NCBI GenBank assembly: GCA_000433115.1
Contig: FR892208.1
Location: forward strand, 4,632-21,646
Direction of reading: 5' to 3'
DNA length: 17,015 bases
Source of the DNA: Ruminococcus sp. CAG:382
GTDB taxonomy: Bacteria > Bacillota > Clostridia > Oscillospirales > CAG-382
How positions within the stretch are numbered: the stretch's first letter is position 1; the number at the start of each line of letters is the position of its first letter. Below, in pieces: positions 7,682 to 13,016 of the stretch. The position numbers and the translations under genes were made by a program. The notes below the pieces were generated by a model. The model made no database searches, was not told where the DNA came from, and was given only the letters and a program-made list of their open reading frames with translations.

Positions 7682-8712
7682 AAAAAATTGCATTGCTTCT
7701 CGTCCTTTCGATGCTGCTACTGCCGCTTTGCGGCTGCGGGTCGGCGGAAAAGAGCGGGATTGCGTTCATCTGCTCCCCGGCGGGAGTCGAGGACCGATAT
7801 GAAGGACAGGCACTGAAAACGGCGATTTTCGCATACTGCACCGAAAAAGGACTGCCGTACCGCGAATATATTTCGGATGACAGCGCCGATTATTTCAAAA
7901 ACGCCGCATTGTCTGCGGCGCAGACGTGCGACATCGTCATATGCGATTCAAAGGCATCGGCTGAGCTGGCGCAAACCGGCACGGCATATCAGACCTCTTT
8001 CCTGTTTGTGAATTACACCGGAAGCGTCGGAGCAAACGGCAGAGCGGTCGCGTTTTCCGAGGAGGACGCGGCGTTTCTTGCAGGCTATGCCGCCGTATGC
8101 GACGGTAAGAGGCATTTCGCCTTCTTTGCAGGGGAAAAAAATGATATGAGTTGCCGCTACCTGAACGGCTTTGTTCAGGGTATAGACGCTGCTTCATCTG
8201 AAAGCGCAGCCTGCACGGTGACTTATTATTTCACGGGCAGCGACGAAGCGGGCGACGAAGCCAAAGCGATCGCACAGAGCATGTTCATGGACGGCAGCGA
8301 GATAATGATGGTCGCGGGCGGAGAAATATACAAATCGGCAGTACAGGCGGCAAATGTGACGAAAAAATTCCTCATCGGCTGTGAAATGGATCAGGCGGGC
8401 GAATCCGAGCGGTTCGTCACGACTGCAATGAAGGAGTATTCCACCGTGCTTGCCGGCGAGCTTGATGCATTTTACGACTCAAAGGCGTGGAGCGCCGGTT
8501 TCGCGGGGAAATCGGTCGTTTATCGTTACAGCCACGGCGCGGTCGGCATACCGACATATACGGGCGCATACCGTTTTGCGAGCTTCCCCGCGGATATGTT
8601 TGCAAACGTCGGAGAAATGCTGAAAGCGGGCAGTCTCACCGTAAGCCGCGGCACGTCACTTCCTGCGGCGCTGCAGCATACGACCGTCACCGAGCGGGCT
8701 CGGGATAATTGA
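7678..8712 (+). CDS. BMP-family substrate-binding lipoprotein, without permease genes
   Basis: A 344-residue secreted lipoprotein. The N-terminus is a lipoprotein signal peptide ending LLPLCGC, with Cys20 the likely lipidated residue. The mature part follows the BMP/Med fold (PF02608): GIAFICSPAGVEDRYEGQA at the start, the hinge AAFLAGYAAV, MMVAGGEIYKSAVQAA, and FLIGCEMDQ. BMP proteins bind nucleosides or related compounds, usually for an ABC importer. No permease or ATPase gene follows, so this is an orphan that may share another importer or act as a sensor. Its ATG overlaps the stop of the WYL regulator, linking the two in one operon. Likely ligands are nucleosides, by family; this is not shown by the sequence. 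No convincing terminator is seen after the stop. Confidence 0.85.
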   Translation: MKKIALLLVLSMLLLPLCGCGSAEKSGIAFICSPAGVEDRYEGQALKTAIFAYCTEKGLPYREYISDDSADYFKNAALSAAQTCDIVICDSKASAELAQTGTAYQTSFLFVNYTGSVGANGRAVAFSEEDAAFLAGYAAVCDGKRHFAFFAGEKNDMSCRYLNGFVQGIDAASSESAACTVTYYFTGSDEAGDEAKAIAQSMFMDGSEIMMVAGGEIYKSAVQAANVTKKFLIGCEMDQAGESERFVTTAMKEYSTVLAGELDAFYDSKAWSAGFAGKSVVYRYSHGAVGIPTYTGAYRFASFPADMFANVGEMLKAGSLTVSRGTSLPAALQHTTVTERARDN

Positions 8713-8722
8713 CCGGACGGTC

Positions 8723-8751
8723 TTGATTTCTTAATAATTTTGGGATATAAT
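8723..8751 (+). promoter_or_regulatory. Sigma-A type promoter of the DUF1858 gene
   Basis: TTGATT (8723-8728) and TATAAT (8746-8751) with a 17-base spacer, directly after the BMP gene. A ribosome site AAAGGAG (8775-8781) precedes the ATG at 8790. Confidence 0.7.
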
Positions 8752-8789
8752 CATATTATAATAAGTAAATTCTGAAAGGAGAAATTTCC

Positions 8790-8984
8790 ATGATCACAAA
8801 GGATTCACTCATCGGCGACGTTCTGGATGCAAATCCCGACCTTGCCGAATATTTCTTCGAAATCGGCATGCATTGCCTCGGCTGCCCCGCTTCCCGCGGT
8901 GAAAGCATCGAGCAGGCTTGCCGGGTTCACGGCGTTGACTGCGACGCGCTTCTCAAAAAGCTGAACGACGCTTCCAAAAAATAG
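8790..8984 (+). CDS. DUF1858 / hybrid-cluster-associated redox disulfide protein
   Basis: A 64-residue cytoplasmic protein matching the DUF1858 domain over its whole length: an opening helix (SLIGDVLDANPDLAEYFFEIG), then the CxxC motif HCLGCPAS at about residues 28-35 and a C-terminal helix. Members are described as hybrid-cluster-protein-associated redox disulfide domains; the reaction is unknown. The two cysteines are intact, with a third at residue 43 and a fourth at 51. It is a single-gene unit with its own promoter, a strong ribosome site and a strong terminator, so it is probably well expressed. No hybrid cluster protein or nitrosative-stress gene lies nearby. Confidence 0.9.
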   Translation: MITKDSLIGDVLDANPDLAEYFFEIGMHCLGCPASRGESIEQACRVHGVDCDALLKKLNDASKK

Positions 8985-9014
8985 GAAACGGTTCACTCAG
9001 ATCCGGGTTGACGC

Positions 9015-9049
9015 AAAAAAGACGCGTGGGCGACCATGCGTCTTTTTTT
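9015..9049 (+). terminator. Intrinsic terminator of the DUF1858 gene
   Basis: A 9-bp stem, GACGCGTGG/CCATGCGTC with one G-U pair and loop GCGA (9021-9042), is preceded by six A and followed by seven T. This is a textbook strong terminator. Confidence 0.9.
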
Positions 9050-9102
9050 GTTTTGCGGTGTCGCTGTGCCGTCTGGCTGCATATACTGTATCGGTGATGA
9101 AA

Positions 9103-10368
9103 ATGCTTATACATATTGTCAAAGAAGGCGAAACGGTTTCGGCAGTGGCTGCGCGGTACGGAATAAGCCGCGAATGGCTGACCGAAACAAACGGACTTGT
9201 CGGCGGCGGATGCCTGTCGACGGGGCAGGCGCTGGCGATCGTGTTTCCGCTTGTGACGCACACGGTTGAAGCCGGCGAAACGTTGTATTCCATCGCGTCG
9301 CGATACGGAACTTCAATGAACACGCTTTATAAAAATAATCTGCACCTTCGCGGAATGCCGGAGGTATACGCCGGAGAAACGCTTGCCATACAGATAGAGT
9401 GCACGCCGTTCGGCAGCAGGGAAATAGGCGGCTATGCATACCCGTTCATAAACAAACGCATCCTCAACACGGCATTGCCGCTGATGAACGCGCTTATACC
9501 GTTCACATACGGCTTCACGACCGATGGCGCACTTGTCGCTCCCGACGACGAGCCGCTTCTTGCGCGCGCGGCGGTTTACGGCACGCGACCCGTCATGCAC
9601 CTTTCGACGCTGACCGAAAACGGAGTGTTTTCAACCGAAAACGGCACACTGCTGCTAAGCGACAGCGCGCTGTGGTGTGTGCTGTGCGACAACATCATCG
9701 AAAATATGAACGCAAAGGGCTATGTCGGGCTTGATGTCGATTTCGAATATCTCGGCAGGGAAAACGCATCGCTTTACGCCGGATTCATTGCGTATCTCCG
9801 CGAACGTCTGAACGCCGTCGGCTACACCGTGACCGTCGCGCTCGCGCCCAAGGTACGCGACGACCAGCCGGGAATACTTTACGAAGGACATGATTACAGG
9901 GCGCTCGGCGAGGCTGCGGACAGCGTTCTGCTCATGACCTATGAATGGGGCTACACCTACGGTCCGGCACAGGCGGTGGCGCCGCTTCCCAATGTCCGCC
10001 GCGTCATAGAATACGCGCTGACGGTCATTCCGGCGGAAAAGATATATCAGGGCATTCCGAATTACGGCTACGATTTCACCCTGCCGTATGTTGCCGGCGA
10101 GTCAAAGGCGACCTCGCTTTCGACGCGTGAGGCGTATGCCCTTGCCTGCCGCACCGGAAGCGTCATACAATATGACCCCGACGTGCTTTCGCCGTATTTT
10201 TATTATACGGCGGATAACAAGACCCACGTCGTGTGGTTCGAAGACGCGCGCAGTATGCGCGCAAAGCTGTATCTGCCGTTTGAATACGGGCTGAAGGGCG
10301 CGCTTTACTGGAATCTTGACAGAGAAAATGCGCAGAATCTGACGGTATTGAATTGCTATCTTAATTAA
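9103..10368 (+). CDS. LysM-LysM-GH18 glycoside hydrolase, SleL/YaaH-like
   Basis: About 421 residues from the chosen ATG. Two LysM repeats lie at about 2-48 and 52-96, each with a GET(V/L) core (VKEGETVSAVAARYG and VEAGETLYSIASRYG). A GH18 domain fills the rest: the catalytic motif GLDVDFEYL has Glu215 as acid and Asp211/Asp213 as partners, and GIPNYGYDF matches the SleL group. SleL/YaaH proteins cleave cortex peptidoglycan during spore germination; LysM domains bind the glycan. There is no signal peptide, as is usual for spore-deposited members. The start is uncertain between 9097 and 9103; 9103 is preferred because GGTGA lies 5 bases before it, though the site is weak. A spore role is inferred from the family only. 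It stands alone after a terminator. Confidence 0.87.
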   Translation: MLIHIVKEGETVSAVAARYGISREWLTETNGLVGGGCLSTGQALAIVFPLVTHTVEAGETLYSIASRYGTSMNTLYKNNLHLRGMPEVYAGETLAIQIECTPFGSREIGGYAYPFINKRILNTALPLMNALIPFTYGFTTDGALVAPDDEPLLARAAVYGTRPVMHLSTLTENGVFSTENGTLLLSDSALWCVLCDNIIENMNAKGYVGLDVDFEYLGRENASLYAGFIAYLRERLNAVGYTVTVALAPKVRDDQPGILYEGHDYRALGEAADSVLLMTYEWGYTYGPAQAVAPLPNVRRVIEYALTVIPAEKIYQGIPNYGYDFTLPYVAGESKATSLSTREAYALACRTGSVIQYDPDVLSPYFYYTADNKTHVVWFEDARSMRAKLYLPFEYGLKGALYWNLDRENAQNLTVLNCYLN

Positions 10369-10388
10369 AGCCGCGGAAAATCGGCTTT
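10367..10388 (+). terminator. Weak hairpin after the GH18 gene
   Basis: AAAGCCG (10367-10373) pairs with CGGCTTT (10382-10388) around an 8-base loop. It overlaps the stop codon, but only three T follow, so termination would be partial. Confidence 0.4.
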
Positions 10389-10413
10389 GTGACAGAAAAA
10401 TGACTAAAATGTG

Positions 10414-10442
10414 TTGACAATCGGGAAAATATATGATATAAT
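10414..10442 (+). promoter_or_regulatory. Strong extended -10 promoter of the small membrane protein pair
   Basis: TTGACA (10414-10419), a 17-base spacer and TATAAT (10437-10442), with TGA before the -10 making an extended -10 (TGnTATAAT). This is the best promoter in the window. Start of transcription is expected near 10449, inside the first direct repeat. Confidence 0.88.
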
Positions 10443-10484
10443 ATATACAAACACCGACGGACGATATATACAAACACTGACGGA
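10442..10484 (+). repeat. Two 20-nt direct repeats at the transcription start (candidate operator)
   Basis: The units begin at 10442 and 10465, a 23-base period, i.e. about two helical turns. They differ at a single base (C or T at unit position 14) and read TATATACAAACAC(C/T)GACGGA. The first copy begins in the -10 box. This suits cooperative binding by a repressor on one DNA face, though duplication by slippage is an alternative. Confidence 0.75.
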
Positions 10485-10512
10485 AGGGAAGACAGACGAC
10501 ATACCGCAAGAG

Positions 10513-10527
10513 AACACGGAACGTGTT
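10513..10527 (+). promoter_or_regulatory. Perfect inverted repeat in the 5' leader
   Basis: AACACG and CGTGTT flank GAA, a 6-bp perfect stem with a 3-base loop, 18 bases before the GGAGGA ribosome site of the first small protein. It could be a leader hairpin or a small operator. Confidence 0.35.
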
Positions 10528-10550
10528 GCGTTTGCCGCGCTGACGGAGGA

Positions 10551-10963
10551 ATTGACTATGAAATCAATTAAATTGATGCTTTCGGCGATTTTCGCTCTGA
10601 TATTGGGTGGATACTTAATAATGGCAGGAAGCGGTTCAAATGGTAGCGCAGTTGCGTATGCGATAGGTCTTGCTTTGTCTCTCACGTCGATCGTGCTGCT
10701 CATAACTGGTCTGTGCACCAAGGGTGCAAAATCGGATACGGACCGAAAAACAGTTTCGACGAAAAGGAAGGATTGACTATGAAATCAACTAAATTACTGC
10801 TTTCGGCAATTTTTTTGGCTGTATGGGGTAGCGCCTTTTTGTTGGCGGCCTCTCGCGGCGGAAACCTGTACACCATATCCGGCATAGGAGCTGCTTTGTC
10901 TCTCACGTCGATCGTGCTGTTCATAAAGGGTCTGTGCACCAGAGGCGGAAAATCGGATACGGA
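10551..10963 (+). repeat. Tandem gene duplication, two copies of about 192 nt
   Basis: Copy 1 spans about 10551-10742 and copy 2 about 10772-10963, aligning without gaps at a constant offset of 221 bases. The ends are nearly identical: ATTGACTATGAAATCAA at both starts, GCTTTGTCTCTCACGTCG continuing to 27 identical bases, and AAATCGGATACGGA at both tails. The middle, encoding the first helix and turn, has diverged strongly. Confidence 0.85.
10558..10776 (+). CDS. Small two-helix membrane protein, copy 1
   Basis: A 72-residue protein of unknown function. A short positive N-terminus (MKSIK) is followed by a first hydrophobic helix (about 6-24), a Gly/Ser-rich turn, a second helix (about 32-51, ALSLTSIVLLITGL), and a hydrophilic tail rich in Lys/Asp/Thr. 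Both ends are likely cytoplasmic. The start was chosen at the ATG following GGAGGA (10545-10550), 7 bases away; the frame extends upstream but crosses the promoter and repeats. About 34 of 62 aligned residues match its neighbour, so the two arose by tandem duplication. No catalytic motif is seen. A regulatory small membrane protein, toxin-like peptide or stress protein are all possible; none is supported by the sequence. Confidence 0.75.
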   Translation: MKSIKLMLSAIFALILGGYLIMAGSGSNGSAVAYAIGLALSLTSIVLLITGLCTKGAKSDTDRKTVSTKRKD

Positions 10964-10976
10964 ATCGCAGAAATAA
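10779..10976 (+). CDS. Small two-helix membrane protein, copy 2
   Basis: A 65-residue paralogue of the preceding gene, starting 2 bases after its stop, with ribosome site AAGGAAGG shared with the end of copy 1. The layout is the same: MKSTK, hydrophobic helix (about 6-25), turn, second helix ALSLTSIVLFIKGL (about 39-52) and a charged tail. The second helix and the GLCT(K/R)G(A/G)KSDT tail are the best conserved part between copies, including a single cysteine, so this region is probably what matters for function. The first helix has changed (a Trp and an Arg have appeared). Function unknown. A strong terminator follows, closing a two-gene transcript. Confidence 0.75.
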   Translation: MKSTKLLLSAIFLAVWGSAFLLAASRGGNLYTISGIGAALSLTSIVLFIKGLCTRGGKSDTESQK

Positions 10977-10983
10977 AAACAAC

Positions 10984-11023
10984 GGGGCTCATGCGGAAAA
11001 ACCGCGTGAGTCCCTTTTATTTT
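10984..11023 (+). terminator. Intrinsic terminator of the small membrane protein operon
   Basis: A stem of about 13 bp (GGGGCTCATGCGG with CCGCGTGAGTCCC, two G-U pairs) spans 10984-11014, with an A-rich loop and followed by TTTTATTTT. Confidence 0.88.
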
Positions 11024-11035
11024 ACAGTTTGTCTA

Positions 11036-11064
11036 TTGACTTTCGGCTGTCGGCGTGGTATCAT
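11036..11064 (+). promoter_or_regulatory. Promoter of the oxidoreductase gene
   Basis: TTGACT (11036-11041), 17 bases, then TATCAT (11059-11064), preceded by TGG giving an extended -10. A GGAGG ribosome site (11076-11080) lies 7 bases before the ATG. Confidence 0.78.
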
Positions 11065-11087
11065 GCATGTGAATTGGAGGAATTATC

Positions 11088-12020
11088 ATGATACGTATCG
11101 GAACAGTCAATATTGATACCTCGCACGCCCCCTCTTTTGCGGAAATTCTGCTGAAAGGCGATCGCGCAAGATACACCGCTATCTATAACGACGGCTTCAG
11201 AACCGAAGAAGAGGTCGCCGATTTCATCACAAAATACGGTCTTGAAAAACGTTATACCTCGCTTGAGGAAATGGCAAAAAACATCGACGTCGCATTCATT
11301 CAGTCCTGCGACTGGGACCGCCACATAGAGCTTTCAAAGCCTTTCGTCGACGCCGGAGTACCCGTGTTCATCGATAAGCCCATCGTCGGCAATATGCACG
11401 ACGTGAAAATCATTGAGGACTGGGCAAAGCAGGGCAAGGTCATCCTCGGCACCAGCGCGATGAGATATACCTATGAACACGACAACTTCTTTGAGAACGC
11501 CTGCACCGATGATATAATCAACATCACCGCAACCGTTGGCGTTGACGAATTCAACTATGCGATCCATGCGGTCGAGGAGATCATGGGCTTCATGAGAGGT
11601 CATCGCCCCGTTTCCACCCGCTTCATCGGCAGCAATACCGTCGGCGATGTCGATACGGACAGCTACCGTGTGATGTTCGATAACGGCGTTGCCGCGTATT
11701 ATCACATCTGCAAAAAGGGCTGGCAGCCCTCCACAGCCATCGTCATGACCAAGAAGACCACATTTGTCTATAAAATAGATTCGAACAAGGTCTATGAAGC
11801 AATGCTCAAACAGGTCTGCAATTATTTCGAGGGCAAGGAAAACAACCTCGCAACCGTCGAAGAAATGCTTGACTCCGTGAAGATAATGCTCGCGGGCAGA
11901 AAGAGCTACCGCACCGGCGGCGGAGAAATTCCCGTCGCGTCCCTCAACTATGATGAAAAGACCGCCTTTGACGGCAAGGAGTTCTATGACTTCTATGCCG
12001 AAGCGAACAAAAAGAAATAG
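11088..12020 (+). CDS. Gfo/Idh/MocA-family oxidoreductase
   Basis: A 310-residue NAD(P)-dependent sugar-type dehydrogenase. The N-terminal Rossmann domain (1 to about 115) contains FIDKP (94-98), the family's E/D-K-P motif with catalytic Lys97. The C-terminal domain carries AIHAVEEIMGF, where the histidine fits the usual substrate-site position. These enzymes oxidise or reduce sugars, inositols or their derivatives; the substrate is not deducible here. The nucleotide-binding loop is unusual: IGTVNIDTSHAPSF replaces GxGxxG and keeps only the first glycine. A subgroup of COG0673-like proteins with a similar DTSH motif exists, as far as I recall. It has its own promoter and terminator and no partner genes, apart from a decayed minus-strand remnant immediately downstream. 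Confidence 0.85.
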   Translation: MIRIGTVNIDTSHAPSFAEILLKGDRARYTAIYNDGFRTEEEVADFITKYGLEKRYTSLEEMAKNIDVAFIQSCDWDRHIELSKPFVDAGVPVFIDKPIVGNMHDVKIIEDWAKQGKVILGTSAMRYTYEHDNFFENACTDDIINITATVGVDEFNYAIHAVEEIMGFMRGHRPVSTRFIGSNTVGDVDTDSYRVMFDNGVAAYYHICKKGWQPSTAIVMTKKTTFVYKIDSNKVYEAMLKQVCNYFEGKENNLATVEEMLDSVKIMLAGRKSYRTGGGEIPVASLNYDEKTAFDGKEFYDFYAEANKKK

Positions 12021-12033
12021 CTCTTCAAAAACT

Positions 12034-12062
12034 GCGTCGTCCTTGCCGGACGGCGCTTTTTT
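12034..12062. terminator. Intrinsic terminator after the oxidoreductase gene
   Basis: GCGTCGTCC (12034-12042) pairs with GGACGGCGC (12048-12056) including one G-U pair, followed by six T. On the minus strand the stem is followed within two bases by five T, so it may also end minus-strand transcription. Confidence 0.85.
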
Positions 12063-12206
12063 AACGGTTTTGCGGCTTGTTTTCGGAGCGCATATAACAA
12101 GAGCCGGCGCACGGAAGCTTTGTCGCGTCGTGCGGCAGACTCTTATTGAATTGCCGTTATCAATGCAGTCGGTCCGCCAATCGGTTCCGACAATCGGCTT
12201 TTTCAT
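12063..12206 (-). pseudogene. Decayed 5' remnant of a nucleoside-hydrolase-like gene
   Basis: On the minus strand a well-spaced ribosome site (GGAGG, 12215-12219) precedes an ATG at 12206 and the peptide MKKPIVGTDWRTDCIDN. This resembles the N-terminal active-site segment of a nucleoside hydrolase (IU_nuc_hydro) subgroup that reads roughly GTDWWTDCDDAVA. The next residues (SIRVC) still look related, then similarity fades. After about 48 codons the frame enters the terminator and antisense sequence of the oxidoreductase gene, which is not a protein. It is therefore best seen as the surviving start of a deleted or decayed gene, keeping its ribosome site. The comparison is from memory; a chance match is possible. 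If right, one of the calcium-binding aspartates has become Ile. Confidence 0.4.
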
Positions 12207-12272
12207 TTAATCTTCCTCCGTATCGGTTTTTCGGCATCGGAGCACATCACGCGCGCACACGAAAGTCAAGGT

Positions 12273-12291
12273 TGTGCGAAACTTGCGCACA
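12273..12291 (+). promoter_or_regulatory. Inverted repeat upstream of the XRE regulator (candidate operator)
   Basis: TGTGCG (12273-12278) and CGCACA (12286-12291) form a perfect inverted repeat with 7 bases between. A further TTGCGCA-like half site lies at 12298-12304. A -10-like TATAAT (12325-12330) follows but lacks a good -35. The arrangement suits autoregulation by the XRE protein. Confidence 0.5.
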
Positions 12292-12357
12292 GTATTTTTG
12301 CGCAGAAAAAGATTATACTTAATTTATAATTTTGGTTTGGTAAAAGGGGTTCGTATC

Positions 12358-12588
12358 GTGACAATTGCGGAAGCACTTTCGGCAAGACTTACAGAGCTTA
12401 TGGAGGAAAGGAACATTACGGCATATCGTCTTTCGATGCTGACGGGTGTGAACCAGACGACCATCGGCGACATCAGACACAAACGCAACACCGCCGTAAA
12501 TGTCCGTATACTTTTTGAACTCTGTCAGGGGCTTGGAATCGAAATGGCTGATTTCTTTGACAGCCCGTTTTTCTTACCGAAAACATAA
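12358..12588 (+). CDS. Small XRE-family HTH regulator
   Basis: A 76-residue DNA-binding protein made of almost nothing but a Cro/C1-type helix-turn-helix: MTIAEALSARLTELMEERNITAYRL, then the HTH core SMLTGVNQTTIGDIRHKR and the third-helix region ILFELCQGLGIEMADFF. The start is GTG at 12358, preceded by AAGGGG 8 bases away; the frame is open further upstream but that part runs through promoter-like DNA. It lacks a sensor domain, so it either binds constitutively or through partner proteins. An inverted repeat about 70 bases upstream of the GTG may be its own operator. Position just before the partner-switching and export genes suggests it may regulate them, which is an inference. Confidence 0.82.
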   Translation: MTIAEALSARLTELMEERNITAYRLSMLTGVNQTTIGDIRHKRNTAVNVRILFELCQGLGIEMADFFDSPFFLPKT

Positions 12589-12608
12589 TCGATTGAATTC
12601 AAAGCCGA

Positions 12609-12633
12609 AAAAAAGCAACCGCTTTTTTGCGGT
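12609..12633. terminator. Alternative hairpins between the XRE and STAS genes
   Basis: Two mutually exclusive stems can form: AAAAAAGC/GCTTTTTT (12609-12616 with 12621-12628) and ACCGC/GCGGT (12618-12622 with 12629-12633). On the minus strand the second is followed by a run of T, a terminator shape, though no minus-strand gene needs it. On the plus strand there is no T run after it, so read-through is likely. Confidence 0.35.
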
Positions 12634-12709
12634 GTTGTATTATGTAACTCTGAACGATTGATTGATTAAAACGCACATAAACCATTAATTCAATGAAGGG
12701 ATGCAAAAC

Positions 12710-13006
12710 ATGACTATCAACAAGAAATCCGAAGGCGAAAAGCTCACACTCACATTATCCGGCAGACTCGACACAAACACATCTCCCGCGCTTGAAGCGG
12801 AGCTGAAGCATTCCGTCGACGGGGTGAAGGAGCTGATTTTTGATTTTTCCGACGTGGAATATATTTCCTCTGCGGGACTCCGCATCCTGCTTGCGGCACA
12901 GAAGGTCATGAACCGCCAGGGCAGCATGAAGCTGACCGGCGTAAGCGCAGACGTCATGGAAGTTTTTGAGATCACCGGCTTTTCCGATATATTGACGATA
13001 GAATGA
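12710..13006 (+). CDS. STAS-domain anti-sigma factor antagonist (SpoIIAA/RsbV-like)
   Basis: A 98-residue single STAS domain: LSGRLDTNTSPALEAEL (about 16-32), the core strand ELIFDFSDVEYISSAGLRIL (41-60), and a C-terminal helix and strand. Ser53 lies where RsbV and SpoIIAA are phosphorylated by their kinase, though the aspartate normally before it is Ile here. In partner switching the unphosphorylated form binds the HATPase kinase and frees its target. The start at 12710 (MTINKK) is preferred over an in-frame ATG at 12701, because AAGGG lies 9 bases before it and directly abuts the other. First of the module: phosphatase and kinase genes follow within 10 bases and by overlap. No clear consensus promoter was found in front. 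Confidence 0.9.
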   Translation: MTINKKSEGEKLTLTLSGRLDTNTSPALEAELKHSVDGVKELIFDFSDVEYISSAGLRILLAAQKVMNRQGSMKLTGVSADVMEVFEITGFSDILTIE

Positions 13007-13016
13007 CGCCTAAAAC

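Noticed and set aside
8711..8722. GACCGGACGGTC as a terminator after the BMP gene
   Set aside because: The stem can be only about 4 bp with a 4-base loop and no T run follows.
9082..9087. TATACT as a -10 box for the LysM-GH18 gene
   Set aside because: There is no acceptable -35 at 16-18 bases and the start would leave almost no leader. Sporulation-type consensus for sigma-E or sigma-G also did not fit well.
11334..12206. Long minus-strand frame of 290 codons antisense to the oxidoreductase gene
   Set aside because: Only the first 48 or so codons outside the oxidoreductase gene look meaningful; the rest mirrors a well-supported coding sequence and crosses a terminator hairpin.
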